Positions 1 through 9,921 are shown, numbered from the stretch's first letter. The stretch is DNA of 64,000 nt from Synergistota bacterium (GCA_025060595.1 JANXBX010000004.1:1-64000); one strand, 5' to 3'. A program made the numbers and translations. The notes: generated by a model not told the origin, from the sequence alone.

Positions 1-1383
1 GTATCTGTGCCTATGTCTTTCATATATAACTTCCTCTCCATATGCAAGAAATGCCTTACTATCTCTAACCAACTTGCAAGGGTAACTTCCCAATCTCATG
101 GTTCCACCGAGATCCCTAAGCCCCTTCTGCCCAGGTAAAAGGTCTATAACAGGATAAGGAGTACAAGGATCTACCTCTGTAGTATTGGCTTCTTTAAGAC
201 CACACACATTTCTCGCAAACTCAATAACAGCACACTGCATACCAAAACACAAACCTAAGAAAGGTATTTTCCTTTCTCTAGCATATTTTATTGCTCTCAT
301 CTTCCCCTCTATCCCACGAAAACCAAAACCGCCAGGGACAAGTACTCCATTAACTCCTCTTAAAACTTCTTCCTCCATTCCCTCCTTTATCTCCTCAGCA
401 TCTACCCATTGTATGTTCAATCTCCTTTTCCAATAGACAGAAGCATGCGTTAGAGCTTCTACCACACTTATATAAGCATCTTTATGTCTGACATATTTAC
501 CAACTATAGCTACATTCAACTCACCAATAGGATTAAGCCATGATTCTACAAAATCGGCAAAAGCTGATAAATCTGGGTCCCTTAATAAAAAACCAAGCTT
601 CTTAGAAATAAGTTTTCCTATCCCTTCTCTCTCAAGATGCAAAGGAACCTCATAAATCAATCTCGCATCCCTGGCTTCTATAACCGCATCAGCAGGAAGG
701 CTAGAAAAAAGAGCTATTTTCTTAATCGCCTCTTCCGACAAGGCTCTTTCAGTTCGGCAAACCACTATATCCGGTTGAATACCTATCCTCCGAAGCTCAT
801 TAACACTATGTTGTGTAGGTTTAGTTTTCGCCTCTCCTGCAGTCTTAAGATAGGGAACAAGAGTAACATGAACATAAACCGTATTTTCTACACCCTCCTC
901 AACCCTAAATTGCCTTATCGCTTCAAGGAAAGGTAGCCCTTCTATATCCCCCACTGTACCACCAACCTCAACTATTAGCACATCAAAACCTTCCGCTACC
1001 TTTCTTATTCTACTCTTTATTTCATCAGTTACGTGAGGAATTACTTGGACTGTAGCTCCAAGAAATCTGCCCTCCCTCTCCTTCGCTATAACTGCTTGAT
1101 AGACCTTACCCGCAGTAACATTATGATCAGAGGTTAAATAGACATCCATAAATCTCTCATAATGCCCCAAATCAAGATCAGTCTCAGCACCATCCTCTGT
1201 AACGAAAACCTCTCCATGTTGATAAGGATTCATGGTCCCAGCATCTACATTAAGATATGGATCAAACTTCAAAGCACTTACATTTAACCCACGAGCCTTA
1301 AGTATAGCTCCTATCGAGGAAACAGTTATACCTTTACCTAAAGATGAACAAACACCACCTGTAACAAATATATACTTAGCCAA
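1..1383 (-). CDS. pyrG: CTP synthase (3' end cut off by window edge)
   Basis: Converts UTP to CTP using ATP and glutamine, the last step of de novo pyrimidine nucleotide synthesis. The 461 visible codons carry the synthetase P-loop segment SSLGKGI near residue 14, the family stretch around residues 38-75, and the glutamine amidotransferase nucleophile in GLCFGMQ (Cys379). The family is about 530-550 residues, so roughly 75 C-terminal residues, including the His-Glu part of the triad, lie outside the window. The start is a TTG at 1381-1383, with an AAAGGAGG ribosome site 8 nt upstream; no ATG fits the family N-terminus [11 protein letters not shown]. It follows the HEAT-repeat gene by 4 nt, so the two are probably co-transcribed. 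Confidence 0.96.
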   Translation of the reverse strand, partial: MAKYIFVTGGVCSSLGKGITVSSIGAILKARGLNVSALKFDPYLNVDAGTMNPYQHGEVFVTEDGAETDLDLGHYERFMDVYLTSDHNVTAGKVYQAVIAKEREGRFLGATVQVIPHVTDEIKSRIRKVAEGFDVLIVEVGGTVGDIEGLPFLEAIRQFRVEEGVENTVYVHVTLVPYLKTAGEAKTKPTQHSVNELRRIGIQPDIVVCRTERALSEEAIKKIALFSSLPADAVIEARDARLIYEVPLHLEREGIGKLISKKLGFLLRDPDLSAFADFVESWLNPIGELNVAIVGKYVRHKDAYISVVEALTHASVYWKRRLNIQWVDAEEIKEGMEEEVLRGVNGVLVPGGFGFRGIEGKMRAIKYARERKIPFLGLCFGMQCAVIEFARNVCGLKEANTTEVDPCTPYPVIDLLPGQKGLRDLGGTMRLGSYPCKLVRDSKAFLAYGEEVIYERHRHRY

Positions 1384-1387
1384 AGCC

Positions 1388-1822
1388 TTATCCTCCTTTC
1401 GCTCTCTGAATGACGCTTAAAAGTCGCGTCTTCATTTCAAGAATTCTAAGAGCCTCTTCAGCATAATGCCTAACAAAACCATCCTCATCTTCCCGTGCTT
1501 TTTTCAAGGCTTCTATTGCACGAATATCTCCTATCTTCCCTAACACCTTAGCAGAAAACCCTCTTACAAACGCATCAGGATCATTAAGTAATGCAATCAC
1601 TAGAGCTTCTATCACTTTACTATCAGCTGATTCAAGCTCCTCAAGAATTTCAGTAGATTTTATTCTAACCAATCTGTCCCCAAAATTAAGTAAGAAATCC
1701 AAAACCTTCTCTTTTACTTCCTCTTCCCTAATAAAAGGTTTAAGGCTTCCTAACAATTCTAAAACTATTGATGTCTCAGATTCTTTATTAAGCTTTTCTA
1801 ATACCCCTTCCCATTCCTTCAT
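1388..1822 (-). CDS. HEAT-repeat protein of unknown role
   Basis: A 144-residue, all-helical, acidic protein. It shows at least two HEAT/PBS-lyase type repeats: one near residues 80-100 ([20 protein letters not shown]) and one near 100-130 ([20 protein letters not shown]). Such repeats form protein-protein scaffolds. There is no signal peptide or membrane segment, so it is probably cytoplasmic. It lies between the LysM/M23 peptidase gene and pyrG in the same run. The partner and function cannot be read from the sequence. It could be a degenerate phycobilin-lyase-like repeat protein in the broad sense, but there is no sign of a pigment pathway. Confidence 0.75.
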   Translation of the reverse strand: MKEWEGVLEKLNKESETSIVLELLGSLKPFIREEEVKEKVLDFLLNFGDRLVRIKSTEILEELESADSKVIEALVIALLNDPDAFVRGFSAKVLGKIGDIRAIEALKKAREDEDGFVRHYAEEALRILEMKTRLLSVIQRAKGG

Positions 1823-1839
1823 TTTCTAAACAAACCACC

Positions 1840-3033
1840 TCAACGAAGATAATAAAGCGGATTTACCGGTCTACCATTATTTCTTATTTCAAAATGAAGA
1901 TGAGATCCTGTAGTTCTACCAGTGCTTCCCACCCTCCCTATTATTTCCCCTTGTCTAACATATTGTCCCTCTCTAACGTTTATTCGACTACAATGAGCAT
2001 ACCAAGTTTCCCACCCATCTCCGTGATCTATAACAATCAATAAGCCATAACCTGATTGCCAACCCGCATACACAACCCTACCAGCTCGAGACGCTCTCAC
2101 ATATTCCCCTGCACTTCCATCTATATCTATACCACTATGAAACTCCCTACGTTTCGACAAAGGGTCTCGCCTCCAACCGAAATCAGAATTAATAGTTCCC
2201 TCCAAAGGCCATATAAATCTCTGAGAAGTTCCACGAGAAGCAAGCCATCGAGGCCTAGAAGGCTGCTTTTCTTCAAGAAGCTTACCACCCGGAATAAAAA
2301 CTAAAGTACCTACTTTCAACTCTTTAATATCCTCATTATACTTTTTTATGTGCTCAATATCGACATTATAAGTTTTAGCTATTTTCTCCAAGCTTTCATC
2401 TTTACCAACTTTATGAAAGACACCAGACACATTAGGAACCTTTATAACCTGACCGATTTTAAGTAAATCAACGCTTTTAAGATCATTTGCACTTATAATT
2501 GTATCAAGGGTTATATTAAATTTTTTTGCTATGTCCCATAAAGTATCCCCAGGCTTAACAACATAGGGAGAAAGCTTTAAAATAGGCTCTTTATGTTTCG
2601 AGAAAAACTCCCCCCTAATGTTTAGGGAAAAACTTCCTCCTCTGCTTATCCCAGCCTTTAAAAAAGAGTTAAATCCCATCGTAAACACCCTGCTAAGTTT
2701 ATCAACAGATATGGCCATACAAACACCCCTTCCATATTTTCCCTCAATTCTATAAATTACAAAAGGAATCCTTTTAATTTCAGGAAGGGGTGGAACCTCA
2801 AAAGATCCTACCAGAGATAAACCAGCCTTTATAAACATTTCCCCACCAACAAGTTCATAAGGAGGTTCTTTTATACCCATCTTTATCCTCTCTTTCTCTA
2901 GATCGTACTTTGTCTCCTCATAAAACTCTTTTTTCAAGATCCACAAGGTCCTACTTTCTCTCCAAGCTAAGAAGGAAAACAAAACTGAAATTCCCACTAC
3001 CAAATAAACAAACTTGGAGAAAGAGAACCTCAA
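1840..3033 (-). CDS. LysM-M23 cell-wall metalloendopeptidase
   Basis: A 397-residue envelope protein. Residues 8-24 form an N-terminal membrane anchor or uncleaved signal. Two LysM peptidoglycan-binding domains (about 156-200 and 206-249) precede a C-terminal peptidase M23 (lysostaphin/LytM) domain at about 275-395. The zinc ligands are visible as H299-x3-D303 and the second His of HLH (H380), with the catalytic His in WYAH (H347), so the enzyme looks active rather than a degenerate activator of EnvC/NlpD type. It would cut peptide cross-links during growth or division. The region at 60-150 matches no domain I recognise. It sits between rho and the HEAT-repeat gene. Confidence 0.92.
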   Translation of the reverse strand: MRFSFSKFVYLVVGISVLFSFLAWRESRTLWILKKEFYEETKYDLEKERIKMGIKEPPYELVGGEMFIKAGLSLVGSFEVPPLPEIKRIPFVIYRIEGKYGRGVCMAISVDKLSRVFTMGFNSFLKAGISRGGSFSLNIRGEFFSKHKEPILKLSPYVVKPGDTLWDIAKKFNITLDTIISANDLKSVDLLKIGQVIKVPNVSGVFHKVGKDESLEKIAKTYNVDIEHIKKYNEDIKELKVGTLVFIPGGKLLEEKQPSRPRWLASRGTSQRFIWPLEGTINSDFGWRRDPLSKRREFHSGIDIDGSAGEYVRASRAGRVVYAGWQSGYGLLIVIDHGDGWETWYAHCSRINVREGQYVRQGEIIGRVGSTGRTTGSHLHFEIRNNGRPVNPLYYLR

Positions 3034-3046
3034 AAAAGCACCCCCT

Positions 3047-4288
3047 TTACTTAATTGCCTTAAGAAACTCTACGTTACTCTTCGTCTCCTGTAATTTCTT
3101 AATCAAAAGCTGCAAAACTTCCGCTTCATCAAGGTTCGCTGTCCTTCTCCTTAGAAGCCATATCTTCTGTAAATCCTCTTCAGGCAGTAAAAGCTCCTCT
3201 TTGCGAGTTCCAGACTTTTTAAGATCTATAGCCGGAAAGATTCTCTGTTCAGCAAGTTTTCTACTTAAATGAATCTCCATGTTTCCCGTTCCCTTAAACT
3301 CCTCGTAGATTAAATCATCCATCCTGCTACCCGTATCTATCAGCGCTGTAGCTATTATAGTTAAACTACCACCTTCTTCAATATTTCTAGCTGCTCCTAA
3401 AAACCTTTTAGGATAGTGAATAGCAACAGAATCCATACCACCCGAAAGGGTTCTACCACTTGGGGGAACGGTCAAGTTATAGGCTCTTGCTAGACGAGTC
3501 AAGCTATCTAGGAGTATTACAACATCCTTTCCATACTCCACTAACCTCTTAGCCTTCTCAAGAACTAACTCAGCAACCTTAAGATGCTCATTCACAGGTC
3601 TATCAAATGTAGAACTTACAACTTCTCCTTTAACAGATCTTTGCATATCCGTTACCTCTTCAGGTCTTTCATCAATAAGGAGAACTATAAGAAAAACCTC
3701 AGGATGACTAGCTGTTATGCTGTTAGCAATATTTTTTAATAGAGTAGTCTTTCCTGCCTTTGGAGGGGAAACTATGAGACCTCTTTGTCCCTTCCCTATA
3801 GGAACAAATAGATCTACCAAGCGAGTAGATATTTCCTCTGGATCATTTTCAAGTTTAAACTTCTCACAAGGATAAATTGGAGTAAGCTCATCAAAGTAAG
3901 GTCTACTTCTTGCTTTTTCTGGATCTTCAAAATTAACTACCTCAACCCTTAACAAAGAATAGTAATGCTCTTGCTCTTTAGGTGGCCTTGTTTGCCCCCA
4001 AACTATATCCCCTGTTCTCAAATTAAACCTCTTTATCTGCGAAGGAGAAACATAAATATCCGATGAACTTGGAAGATATCCATTTGTTCTTAAAAAACCT
4101 ATACCTTCCGGAACTATCTCAAGAACCCCACCTCCAAAAAGAAGTCCTTTACTCTTAGCCTGTGCCCTGAGAATCTCAAATATAAGTTCTTGTTTTTTGA
4201 GACGAGAAAATCCCGTTACTCCCAACTCTTTTGCTATAGACTGTAGCTCCGATAATGTTTTCGTACTTAATTCGCTAAACTCAAACAA
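3047..4288 (-). CDS. rho: Transcription termination factor Rho
   Basis: Hexameric RNA-dependent ATPase that ends transcription of untranslated RNA. The 413 residues are collinear with standard Rho: an N-terminal Rho_N helical domain (about 5-43), a cold-shock-like RNA-binding domain (about 50-115), and a RecA-type motor with Walker A PPKAGKT (175-181), Walker [17 protein letters not shown], and the Q/R-loop region before the C-terminal [15 protein letters not shown]. There is no long N-terminal insertion of the kind seen in some Actinobacteria and Firmicutes. The start is TTG with GGGGG 8 nt upstream. It lies 3 nt after the CaCA exchanger gene. Confidence 0.97.
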   Translation of the reverse strand: MFEFSELSTKTLSELQSIAKELGVTGFSRLKKQELIFEILRAQAKSKGLLFGGGVLEIVPEGIGFLRTNGYLPSSSDIYVSPSQIKRFNLRTGDIVWGQTRPPKEQEHYYSLLRVEVVNFEDPEKARSRPYFDELTPIYPCEKFKLENDPEEISTRLVDLFVPIGKGQRGLIVSPPKAGKTTLLKNIANSITASHPEVFLIVLLIDERPEEVTDMQRSVKGEVVSSTFDRPVNEHLKVAELVLEKAKRLVEYGKDVVILLDSLTRLARAYNLTVPPSGRTLSGGMDSVAIHYPKRFLGAARNIEEGGSLTIIATALIDTGSRMDDLIYEEFKGTGNMEIHLSRKLAEQRIFPAIDLKKSGTRKEELLLPEEDLQKIWLLRRRTANLDEAEVLQLLIKKLQETKSNVEFLKAIK

Positions 4289-4291
4289 ACT

Positions 4292-5203
4292 TTATACCCC
4301 CTTACCGAGAATAAAAATGGTTATAAGATAGATACTAACCGGCAGTAACCTGAGGTATCTTACAGAAAAAAGAGTAGATATAACCAAAATTAGACTAACG
4401 CAAAGCAAGCTTAAAACAGTAAACATATGCATGTTAGAAGAGAAACTAACCATTGAACCTTTAAAAAATAAATCCGCTATAGGAAGTATGAAAAAATTTA
4501 AAACGTTGCTGCCCAAAATGTTTCCCAAACATAATCCATGAGCTTTTCTTAAAATGGCAGCTAAAGAAGTAGAAAGCTCCGGAGCTGACGTTACAAGAGC
4601 TATAAAAAGGGTTCCTATGAAGGTATCAGAAATACTGGTAATCCTTGATAACCACCCACCAGCTACTATCAAAAAGTAACTTGATATAAAAACTACCAAT
4701 ATACTGAGAATAAAATATATAGCGAAATCTCTCTCATTCGCTCTTTCCTCTAAAGTCTTGCTTTCGTCAGATCTTTCAAAAATCCGAAAAGCTATTAATG
4801 GATAAACAAGAAAAATCCAGAATAAATTCAATTTAAAGTTCAAAGCAAAAATCATAACTACAGTAAACGCTATACTCCAACTTATCAGCTCAATGAATAC
4901 TTTACGATTAATGCAGCTAAAGAGGTCGTACCACATGAACGAAAAGAAGGAAAAAACCGCTATATTAAACAGATTACCACCCAAAATGTTTCCAACTATC
5001 ATATCTGAATAACCCTTTAAAGCACCACTTATAGCTACACCGAGCTCCGGAGAGGAAGTCACAATAGAGAGAATCAAAAAACCCGCCCACTCTTTGGTAA
5101 CACCTTTTCGTTCTGCCCACTCTTCTGTAACTCTCTCTAGAGCAATACCTCCACCTATTACCCCGAGGGAAGAAAGAAAAAATACGATTAACCAAAAAAA
5201 CAT
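4292..5203 (-). CDS. CaCA-family Na+/Ca2+ (cation) antiporter
   Basis: A 303-residue integral membrane protein with about ten hydrophobic segments. It has the two inverted alpha repeats of the Ca2+:cation antiporter family. The first carries LSIVTSSPELGVAISGAL followed by GNILGGNLFN (about 45-85). The second carries LFIALVTSAPELSTSLAAIL followed by GNILGSNVLN (about 195-240). The acidic TSxPE glutamates that bind the cation are present in both. The length and a short hydrophilic centre fit the YrbG/MJ0091 branch. It probably exports Ca2+ in exchange for Na+ or H+. It is packed 3 nt from the genes on both sides. Confidence 0.9.
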   Translation of the reverse strand: MFFWLIVFFLSSLGVIGGGIALERVTEEWAERKGVTKEWAGFLILSIVTSSPELGVAISGALKGYSDMIVGNILGGNLFNIAVFSFFSFMWYDLFSCINRKVFIELISWSIAFTVVMIFALNFKLNLFWIFLVYPLIAFRIFERSDESKTLEERANERDFAIYFILSILVVFISSYFLIVAGGWLSRITSISDTFIGTLFIALVTSAPELSTSLAAILRKAHGLCLGNILGSNVLNFFILPIADLFFKGSMVSFSSNMHMFTVLSLLCVSLILVISTLFSVRYLRLLPVSIYLITIFILGKGV

Positions 5204-5206
5204 CTT

Positions 5207-5857
5207 CTATTTATTTTTAAAGGACTCCCAATCTTTAAGAAACCTCTGAATTCCTATATCTGTAAGAGGATGAACAAACATCCCTTTTAAGACATTAAAA
5301 GGAACTGTAGCTATATGGGCTCCCACTAATGCACAATCTCTCACATGTTTAGTATGTCTTATACTTGCAGCTATAACTTGAGTCTCAAAAGAGGCCTTTT
5401 TAAAAGCCGTAACTATGTCCGCTACAAGCCCAACACCATCTCCTCCGATATCATCCAACCTTCCTATAAACGGGCTAACATAAGTAGCTCCTGCATTTGC
5501 AGCTAAGATTGCCTGTTCGAGAGAAAAAATAAGAGTAACGTTAGTCTTTATACCCTCCTTAGCCAGAACGGAAACAGCTTTCATGCCTTCTGGCGTCATA
5601 GGAATTTTAATAACCACATGCTCACTTAAAGAAGCAAGCTCTCTTGCTTCCTCAATCATTCCATCAGCATCTAAACTAATTACTTCCGCACTAACAGGTC
5701 CTCGAACAAGGTCACATATTTCTCGAATAAGAGTGTGAAAATCCCTTCCCCTTTCTCTACTTACAAGAGTAGGGTTAGTAGTAACCCCTGAAATTATTCC
5801 CCAACTCAAAGCTTGTTTTACTTCTTCAATATTCGCAGTATCTAAAAAAAGTCTCAT
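5207..5857 (-). CDS. Transaldolase / fructose-6-phosphate aldolase, TalC type
   Basis: A short (216-residue) class I Schiff-base aldolase of the TalC/FSA group. The start [16 protein letters not shown] and the catalytic lysine in [15 protein letters not shown] (K near residue 86) are diagnostic. [17 protein letters not shown] at the C-terminus is also typical of the group. It may transfer dihydroxyacetone between sugar phosphates in the non-oxidative pentose pathway, or act as an F6P aldolase. Sequence alone does not separate these in this subfamily, though most bacterial enzymes of this length are annotated as transaldolase. It is 3 nt downstream of fructose-bisphosphate aldolase, so the two are likely co-expressed in sugar phosphate metabolism. 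Confidence 0.93.
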   Translation of the reverse strand: MRLFLDTANIEEVKQALSWGIISGVTTNPTLVSRERGRDFHTLIREICDLVRGPVSAEVISLDADGMIEEARELASLSEHVVIKIPMTPEGMKAVSVLAKEGIKTNVTLIFSLEQAILAANAGATYVSPFIGRLDDIGGDGVGLVADIVTAFKKASFETQVIAASIRHTKHVRDCALVGAHIATVPFNVLKGMFVHPLTDIGIQRFLKDWESFKNK

Positions 5858-5860
5858 CCA

Positions 5861-6715
5861 CTATGCCCTCCCCTCAGAACCAAAGGCTTTTATTTTTTCT
5901 TTAACAGTCTCTCTAACCGCATCTCTTGCCGGCCCTAGAAACTTACGAGGATCTATCTCCCCTTTTTTAAGAGATATCATCTCCTCAAGTTTAATCCTAA
6001 ATGCTAACCTTAAATCAGTATCAATATTAATCTTACATATACCTAAAGATATGGCCTTCTGAAGATCGTTTAATGGGACCCCTGAAGCACCGTGGAGAAC
6101 AAGAGGTATATCCACTTTCCTTTTTATATCATAAAGTCTATCAAAGTCAAGCTTAGGTTCCCCCTTATAAACTCCATGAGCCGTGCCTATAGCTACAGCA
6201 AGAGAATCTACTTCCGTCAATTCAACAAACTTTGCTGCTTCATCTGGATCTGTAAAAAATGCTTCTTTATCTGAGACTTTAATGTGTTCCTCTGTTCCTA
6301 CTATTCTACCAAGCTCTGCTTCAACAGAAACTCCCACAGAATGAGCAATTCTAACAACTTCTTGAGTTATCTTAACGTTCTCCTCAAAGGGTTTGCTTGA
6401 AGCATCTATCATTACAGAGGTAAATCCAATCCTTATAGCAGAAAGAATCGCATCCAAGCTCGAACCATGATCAAGATGAATAACAACAGGTATTTCTACC
6501 CTATAAAGAACGCTTTTTATAAAACCTTCTAAAAAAGGAAGTCCCATGTATTTCATTCCACCCTCACTAACTTGAAGTATTACAGGTGAACGCATTTCCA
6601 TCGCAGCCTCTAATATAGCTTGAAGAAATTCAAGATTATTAAAGTTAAAGGCTCCTATGCCAAACCTCCCTTCCTTAGCCTTTTTTAATAAGACATTACC
6701 CGCAAGCAAAGGCAT
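5861..6715 (-). CDS. fba: Class II fructose-1,6-bisphosphate aldolase
   Basis: Zinc-dependent aldolase interconverting FBP with DHAP plus glyceraldehyde-3-phosphate. The 284-residue sequence has the class II landmarks: GAFNFNNLEF near residue 20, the zinc/catalytic HLDHGSS near 80-86, VSVEAELGRIVG, IGTAHGVYKGEP with a zinc His near 178, LVLHGASGVP with a zinc His near 206, and INIDTDLRLAF near 230. The length fits the GatY/FbaA-like short bacterial group; tagatose-bisphosphate aldolase is the main alternative. It is 3 nt downstream of the Kce-like gene and 3 nt upstream of the transaldolase gene. Confidence 0.94.
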   Translation of the reverse strand: MPLLAGNVLLKKAKEGRFGIGAFNFNNLEFLQAILEAAMEMRSPVILQVSEGGMKYMGLPFLEGFIKSVLYRVEIPVVIHLDHGSSLDAILSAIRIGFTSVMIDASSKPFEENVKITQEVVRIAHSVGVSVEAELGRIVGTEEHIKVSDKEAFFTDPDEAAKFVELTEVDSLAVAIGTAHGVYKGEPKLDFDRLYDIKRKVDIPLVLHGASGVPLNDLQKAISLGICKINIDTDLRLAFRIKLEEMISLKKGEIDPRKFLGPARDAVRETVKEKIKAFGSEGRA

Positions 6716-6717
6716 AC

Positions 6718-7512
6718 CTATCCCACCTTTCCAAGAATCTCAGAAGCCTCTTTAGGAGTAGCGGGTTCCATATCCAAAGAAGACGCTATCTTTAACACTT
6801 CGTCCACCATCCTTTCGTTGCTTAAACCTATATTCTCTCCTGAATCCTCCAAACCTACTCTTACATTACCGCCAAGCTCTAAAGCTACAGCAATTAATGC
6901 TTTTGATGGTCTACCCTTCATACTTAAAAACCATTTACTATTTTTCGGAAGAAGCTTATACATATAAACTAAGTTCTCAACCGTTGGAGGAAAATAATCT
7001 TCACTTAAGAAAAGAGTAAATATATAGGGCGGGGTCAGTTCTTTCTGTTCTATTAATCTTCTCAAATATATAATCATCGAAGGAGAAAAAACTTTAAATA
7101 CAGGTTTAACCATAGCTTCTGAGCTAATTTGAAGGACAAAATGTATATAACCAATAGGATTGTATATAATATGATCATCCATGTTAAGTGAACCAGGTAT
7201 AATTTCTATAAAATCTGGTTTTAAAACTAAAGGTGAAACTCTTTCCTCTAAACCATGTTTTAGTGTCCCCCATGCAGGAAACTCTATAAGTAAATCGCTG
7301 CTTTCCCTTAACCAAGCCATAGCTTGAGAATAGGCCTCTATATTATAATTGAGCTGGCCTCCTGAAAAAACGCTTCTGAAATGCAATATAGACAAACCTT
7401 TTGCTCTTACACGCGAAGCCTCCTCAACCACCTCAAAAGGGGTAACGAATCCTTTTTCACCAACGGGAGCCAGCATAAGAATAAATTTCCCTTTCCCCAC
7501 TTTAACTCCCAC
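6718..7512 (-). CDS. Divergent Kce/BKACE (DUF849) family protein, active site incomplete
   Basis: A 264-residue TIM-barrel protein. It resembles the 3-keto-5-aminohexanoate cleavage enzyme (beta-keto acid cleavage) family: TPFEVVEEA, LHFR, LKPDFIEIIPGSLN, GNVRVGLEDS and ATPKEASEIL all align by eye. Key positions differ. The HxHxR zinc motif is ILHFR, so the first His is Ile42 and only His44 remains. The serine motif (STGG in Kce) is FPAWG at about 78-82. The acidic PEVEVYE stretch is PVFKVFS. Arg218, Glu222 and Asp223 are kept. Either the substrate has changed or activity is lost. The start is GTG with GAGGG upstream, overlapping the lipoprotein gene by 11 nt. Confidence 0.72.
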   Translation of the reverse strand: MGVKVGKGKFILMLAPVGEKGFVTPFEVVEEASRVRAKGLSILHFRSVFSGGQLNYNIEAYSQAMAWLRESSDLLIEFPAWGTLKHGLEERVSPLVLKPDFIEIIPGSLNMDDHIIYNPIGYIHFVLQISSEAMVKPVFKVFSPSMIIYLRRLIEQKELTPPYIFTLFLSEDYFPPTVENLVYMYKLLPKNSKWFLSMKGRPSKALIAVALELGGNVRVGLEDSGENIGLSNERMVDEVLKIASSLDMEPATPKEASEILGKVG

Positions 7513-7951
7513 CTTTACCCTCTATTTTAAAATTTAAAACTTTTACTATCCTTCCTTTAAACATTACTCTTACCTCATAATCCCCTTTTGGAAGAGACTC
7601 CCCTGAAGCTAAGAAAAAATAGTAAGCTTTTTTACCATATCCGCTATCCAAATAATAACTTACTTGATGAACGAACACTCCTTGATAATACCATCTTATC
7701 CTTAAAAGTGCTACCTCCCCATCTACATATCTATATCTAAAGAAAAGACACACCCTTTTAATTCCATAATCGAAGCGATTTCTCACATCAATAGGATTCA
7801 AGTCATCATCCACATCCATGCAAATATAAATCTCCTCTATTTCAAGATCACCCGTATAGTAATAGCTTCTCCATCTACTTAAACCAATACAACCAAATAG
7901 TGGAAATATCATAAAAACGATAATAATAAGGATTAGAAATCTTCCAAGCAA
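7502..7951 (-). CDS. Small predicted lipoprotein
   Basis: A 149-residue secreted protein. A hydrophobic signal (about residues 3-19) ends in the lipobox LFGC, so Cys21 is the likely lipidated residue. The mature part is rich in Tyr, Arg and beta-type residues and resembles a small beta-sandwich; I recognise no family. The start is TTG at 7951 and the reading frame overlaps the D-glutamate cyclase gene by 19 nt. It sits between that gene and the Kce-like gene. A role as a surface or periplasmic accessory is possible but not shown. Confidence 0.72.
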   Translation of the reverse strand: MLGRFLILIIIVFMIFPLFGCIGLSRWRSYYYTGDLEIEEIYICMDVDDDLNPIDVRNRFDYGIKRVCLFFRYRYVDGEVALLRIRWYYQGVFVHQVSYYLDSGYGKKAYYFFLASGESLPKGDYEVRVMFKGRIVKVLNFKIEGKGGS

Positions 7952-8796
7952 CTTGCTATTTCTCTTAACTTCTTACTCAATGTATCCCCAGAAACCCCAT
8001 CTACAGTTTCAGCGGTTTTTAAAGTAACCCCGTCCACACTACCACTCTCAACTATAACCTTTAAGAAAAGTTTTTCTTCGCTCGGATCAGGAAGCATGTT
8101 TCCCTTTCCGCTCAACTTAGCTAACCCAGCAAGAAGCCCATAAGCTCCCCAATTAGAAACCCCACTAATAATAAGAGAATCCACCTTAACTATACTGAAT
8201 ATATTGCCCTTACTTGGAAACCTATTCAAAAGCTCTCCCCTTATATTACCCATGCCAATTTCATTTCCTCCATCTCCTATTCCAATAGTAGGGATATTTT
8301 TCCTTCCAGCTTCTATAAAGAGTTCATCTAGAGGAGAAACATAACAAGATATATCTTCATTGCGAGAGCTATAATACTTTCCATCAATAGCTCTACCAGG
8401 TCTTTCTACGGAAATCAAAAGATCAAATCCTTCCTGCCAAAACAAGCCCAAAAAATTACCACTCCATTTAAAGGGGACACCATAAACTGGAACATTCACA
8501 CTGAGAAAGTTTATTCCTTTCCTTAAAACATCTGCATAAATGTCATCAGTCCATATAGAAACTCGCTTACCTAAATCTAAAAGACCTCTTGCAAGAAAAA
8601 CCGCTCCTACAGGGCCATCAGTCTCGCATTTTATTAAAGGCATTATAGTAAACCCTGTGAATATAGCAATATTACTTGAGGACATAGAAAATTCTACCGC
8701 TCGCCTAAGTTCATCAGCTGAAGCTAAATCATTAATTCCCCTACAGGCAGCGTCTTCAGAAATCAAACTTTTAAGTCGCTCCCAAAAAGTCTCCAT
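7933..8796 (-). CDS. D-glutamate cyclase-like protein (DUF4392)
   Basis: A 287-residue cytoplasmic protein with DUF4392 hallmarks. These are GFTIMPLIKCETDGPVGA near 47-64, LLISVERPGRAIDGKYYSSR near 128-148, and the glycine-rich TIGIGDGGNEIGMGN near 175-190. The family includes mammalian DGLUCY, which converts D-glutamate to 5-oxo-D-proline. Activity of the bacterial members is inferred from that relation. It follows the DegT aminotransferase gene by 3 nt and precedes a lipoprotein gene with overlap. With the racemase and dicarboxylate/amino-acid symporter about 7-9 kb away, it hints at handling of D-acidic amino acids. Confidence 0.85.
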   Translation of the reverse strand: METFWERLKSLISEDAACRGINDLASADELRRAVEFSMSSSNIAIFTGFTIMPLIKCETDGPVGAVFLARGLLDLGKRVSIWTDDIYADVLRKGINFLSVNVPVYGVPFKWSGNFLGLFWQEGFDLLISVERPGRAIDGKYYSSRNEDISCYVSPLDELFIEAGRKNIPTIGIGDGGNEIGMGNIRGELLNRFPSKGNIFSIVKVDSLIISGVSNWGAYGLLAGLAKLSGKGNMLPDPSEEKLFLKVIVESGSVDGVTLKTAETVDGVSGDTLSKKLREIASCLEDF

Positions 8797-8799
8797 TAT

Positions 8800-9921
8800 C
8801 TATACCCTCTTTCTATAAAAACTAGCGATAGCCTCAACTATATATTCTTGCAAACTCGGAGAAAGCTCTGGATACATAGGGAGAGCTAAAACCTCTCCAC
8901 ATATTCTTTCAGCCACTGGACAATAACCTGGTTTATAACCCCATCCTCTAAAACAAGGTTGAAGATGGAGTGGAACAGGATAATAAACTTGAGTGGATAT
9001 ACCCTTTCCACTAAGGTAATCTTTAAGTTTATCTCTATCTTTTGCTCTAATCACATACTGATGATAAACATGGTAACAATTTTCAAGTTCCACAGGAGTT
9101 TTAACAAACTCCTCTAAAAGGCTTTCCTTAAAAAGATAGTTATAATATTTAGCTCTACTTCTTCTCTCCTCATTCCACATATCTAAATATTTCATCTTAA
9201 CTAAAAGAACAGCCGCCTGAATTTCATCTAAACGACTATTTATACCTACAATCTCATGATAGTAACGACTTGAACTACCATGTACTCTCAGCATTTTAAT
9301 TAACTCAGCTAAAGAATCACTATTAGTCAGAACAGCTCCACCATCTCCGTATCCACCCAAATTTTTAGACGGAAAGAAAGAAAGACAGTTAATTAGACCA
9401 AAGCTACCAACCTTTCTACCAGCAAATTTAGCACCTATCGCCTGAGCCAAATCTTCTATAATTGGAATTCCCGTTCTGTGTGATATGTCCATGATCTTAT
9501 CTATCTCAGCAGCCTGCCCAAAAATATGAACAGGAACTATAGCCTTAGTATTCGAAGTAACCCTTTCTAAAAGAGAATCAATGTCAACATTAAATGTGTC
9601 CTCTCTAATATCAGCGAAACATACTTTTATTCCCAAGCGAGCAGCCGAACCCGCAGTAGCAAAAAAGGTAAAGGGGGTTGTTATAATCTCATCCCCACTC
9701 TTTAGCCCAAGAGCCATATAAGCTAATAGAAGAGCATCACTTCCAGAAGCTACTCCTATAGCATGCTTAACCCCAATGTATTTGGATAACTCACTTTCGA
9801 ACTCTAAAACCTTTTCTCCTAAGATGAACTGTTGACTATCCAAAACAGAGGTCACCGCTGATATTATCTCATTTTTAATGCGTTCATACTGAGCCTTAAG
9901 GTCAACTAGAGGTATTTTCAA
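8800..9921 (-). CDS. DegT/DnrJ/EryC1/StrS family PLP aminotransferase
   Basis: A 373-residue sugar-aminotransferase type enzyme. It has the N-terminal IPLVDLKAQY, the substrate loop GVASGSDALLLAYMAL, IIEDLAQAIGA with the PLP-ring Asp, and SFFPSKNLGGYGDGGAV with the Schiff-base Lys (near 185). Members put an amino group on nucleotide keto-sugars for surface glycans; some are regulatory. No nucleotide-sugar dehydratase is adjacent, so the substrate is open. The start is TTG with GGAGGAG 5 nt upstream. It is 15 nt downstream of the nicotinate phosphoribosyltransferase gene. Confidence 0.92.
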   Translation of the reverse strand: MKIPLVDLKAQYERIKNEIISAVTSVLDSQQFILGEKVLEFESELSKYIGVKHAIGVASGSDALLLAYMALGLKSGDEIITTPFTFFATAGSAARLGIKVCFADIREDTFNVDIDSLLERVTSNTKAIVPVHIFGQAAEIDKIMDISHRTGIPIIEDLAQAIGAKFAGRKVGSFGLINCLSFFPSKNLGGYGDGGAVLTNSDSLAELIKMLRVHGSSSRYYHEIVGINSRLDEIQAAVLLVKMKYLDMWNEERRSRAKYYNYLFKESLLEEFVKTPVELENCYHVYHQYVIRAKDRDKLKDYLSGKGISTQVYYPVPLHLQPCFRGWGYKPGYCPVAERICGEVLALPMYPELSPSLQEYIVEAIASFYRKRV

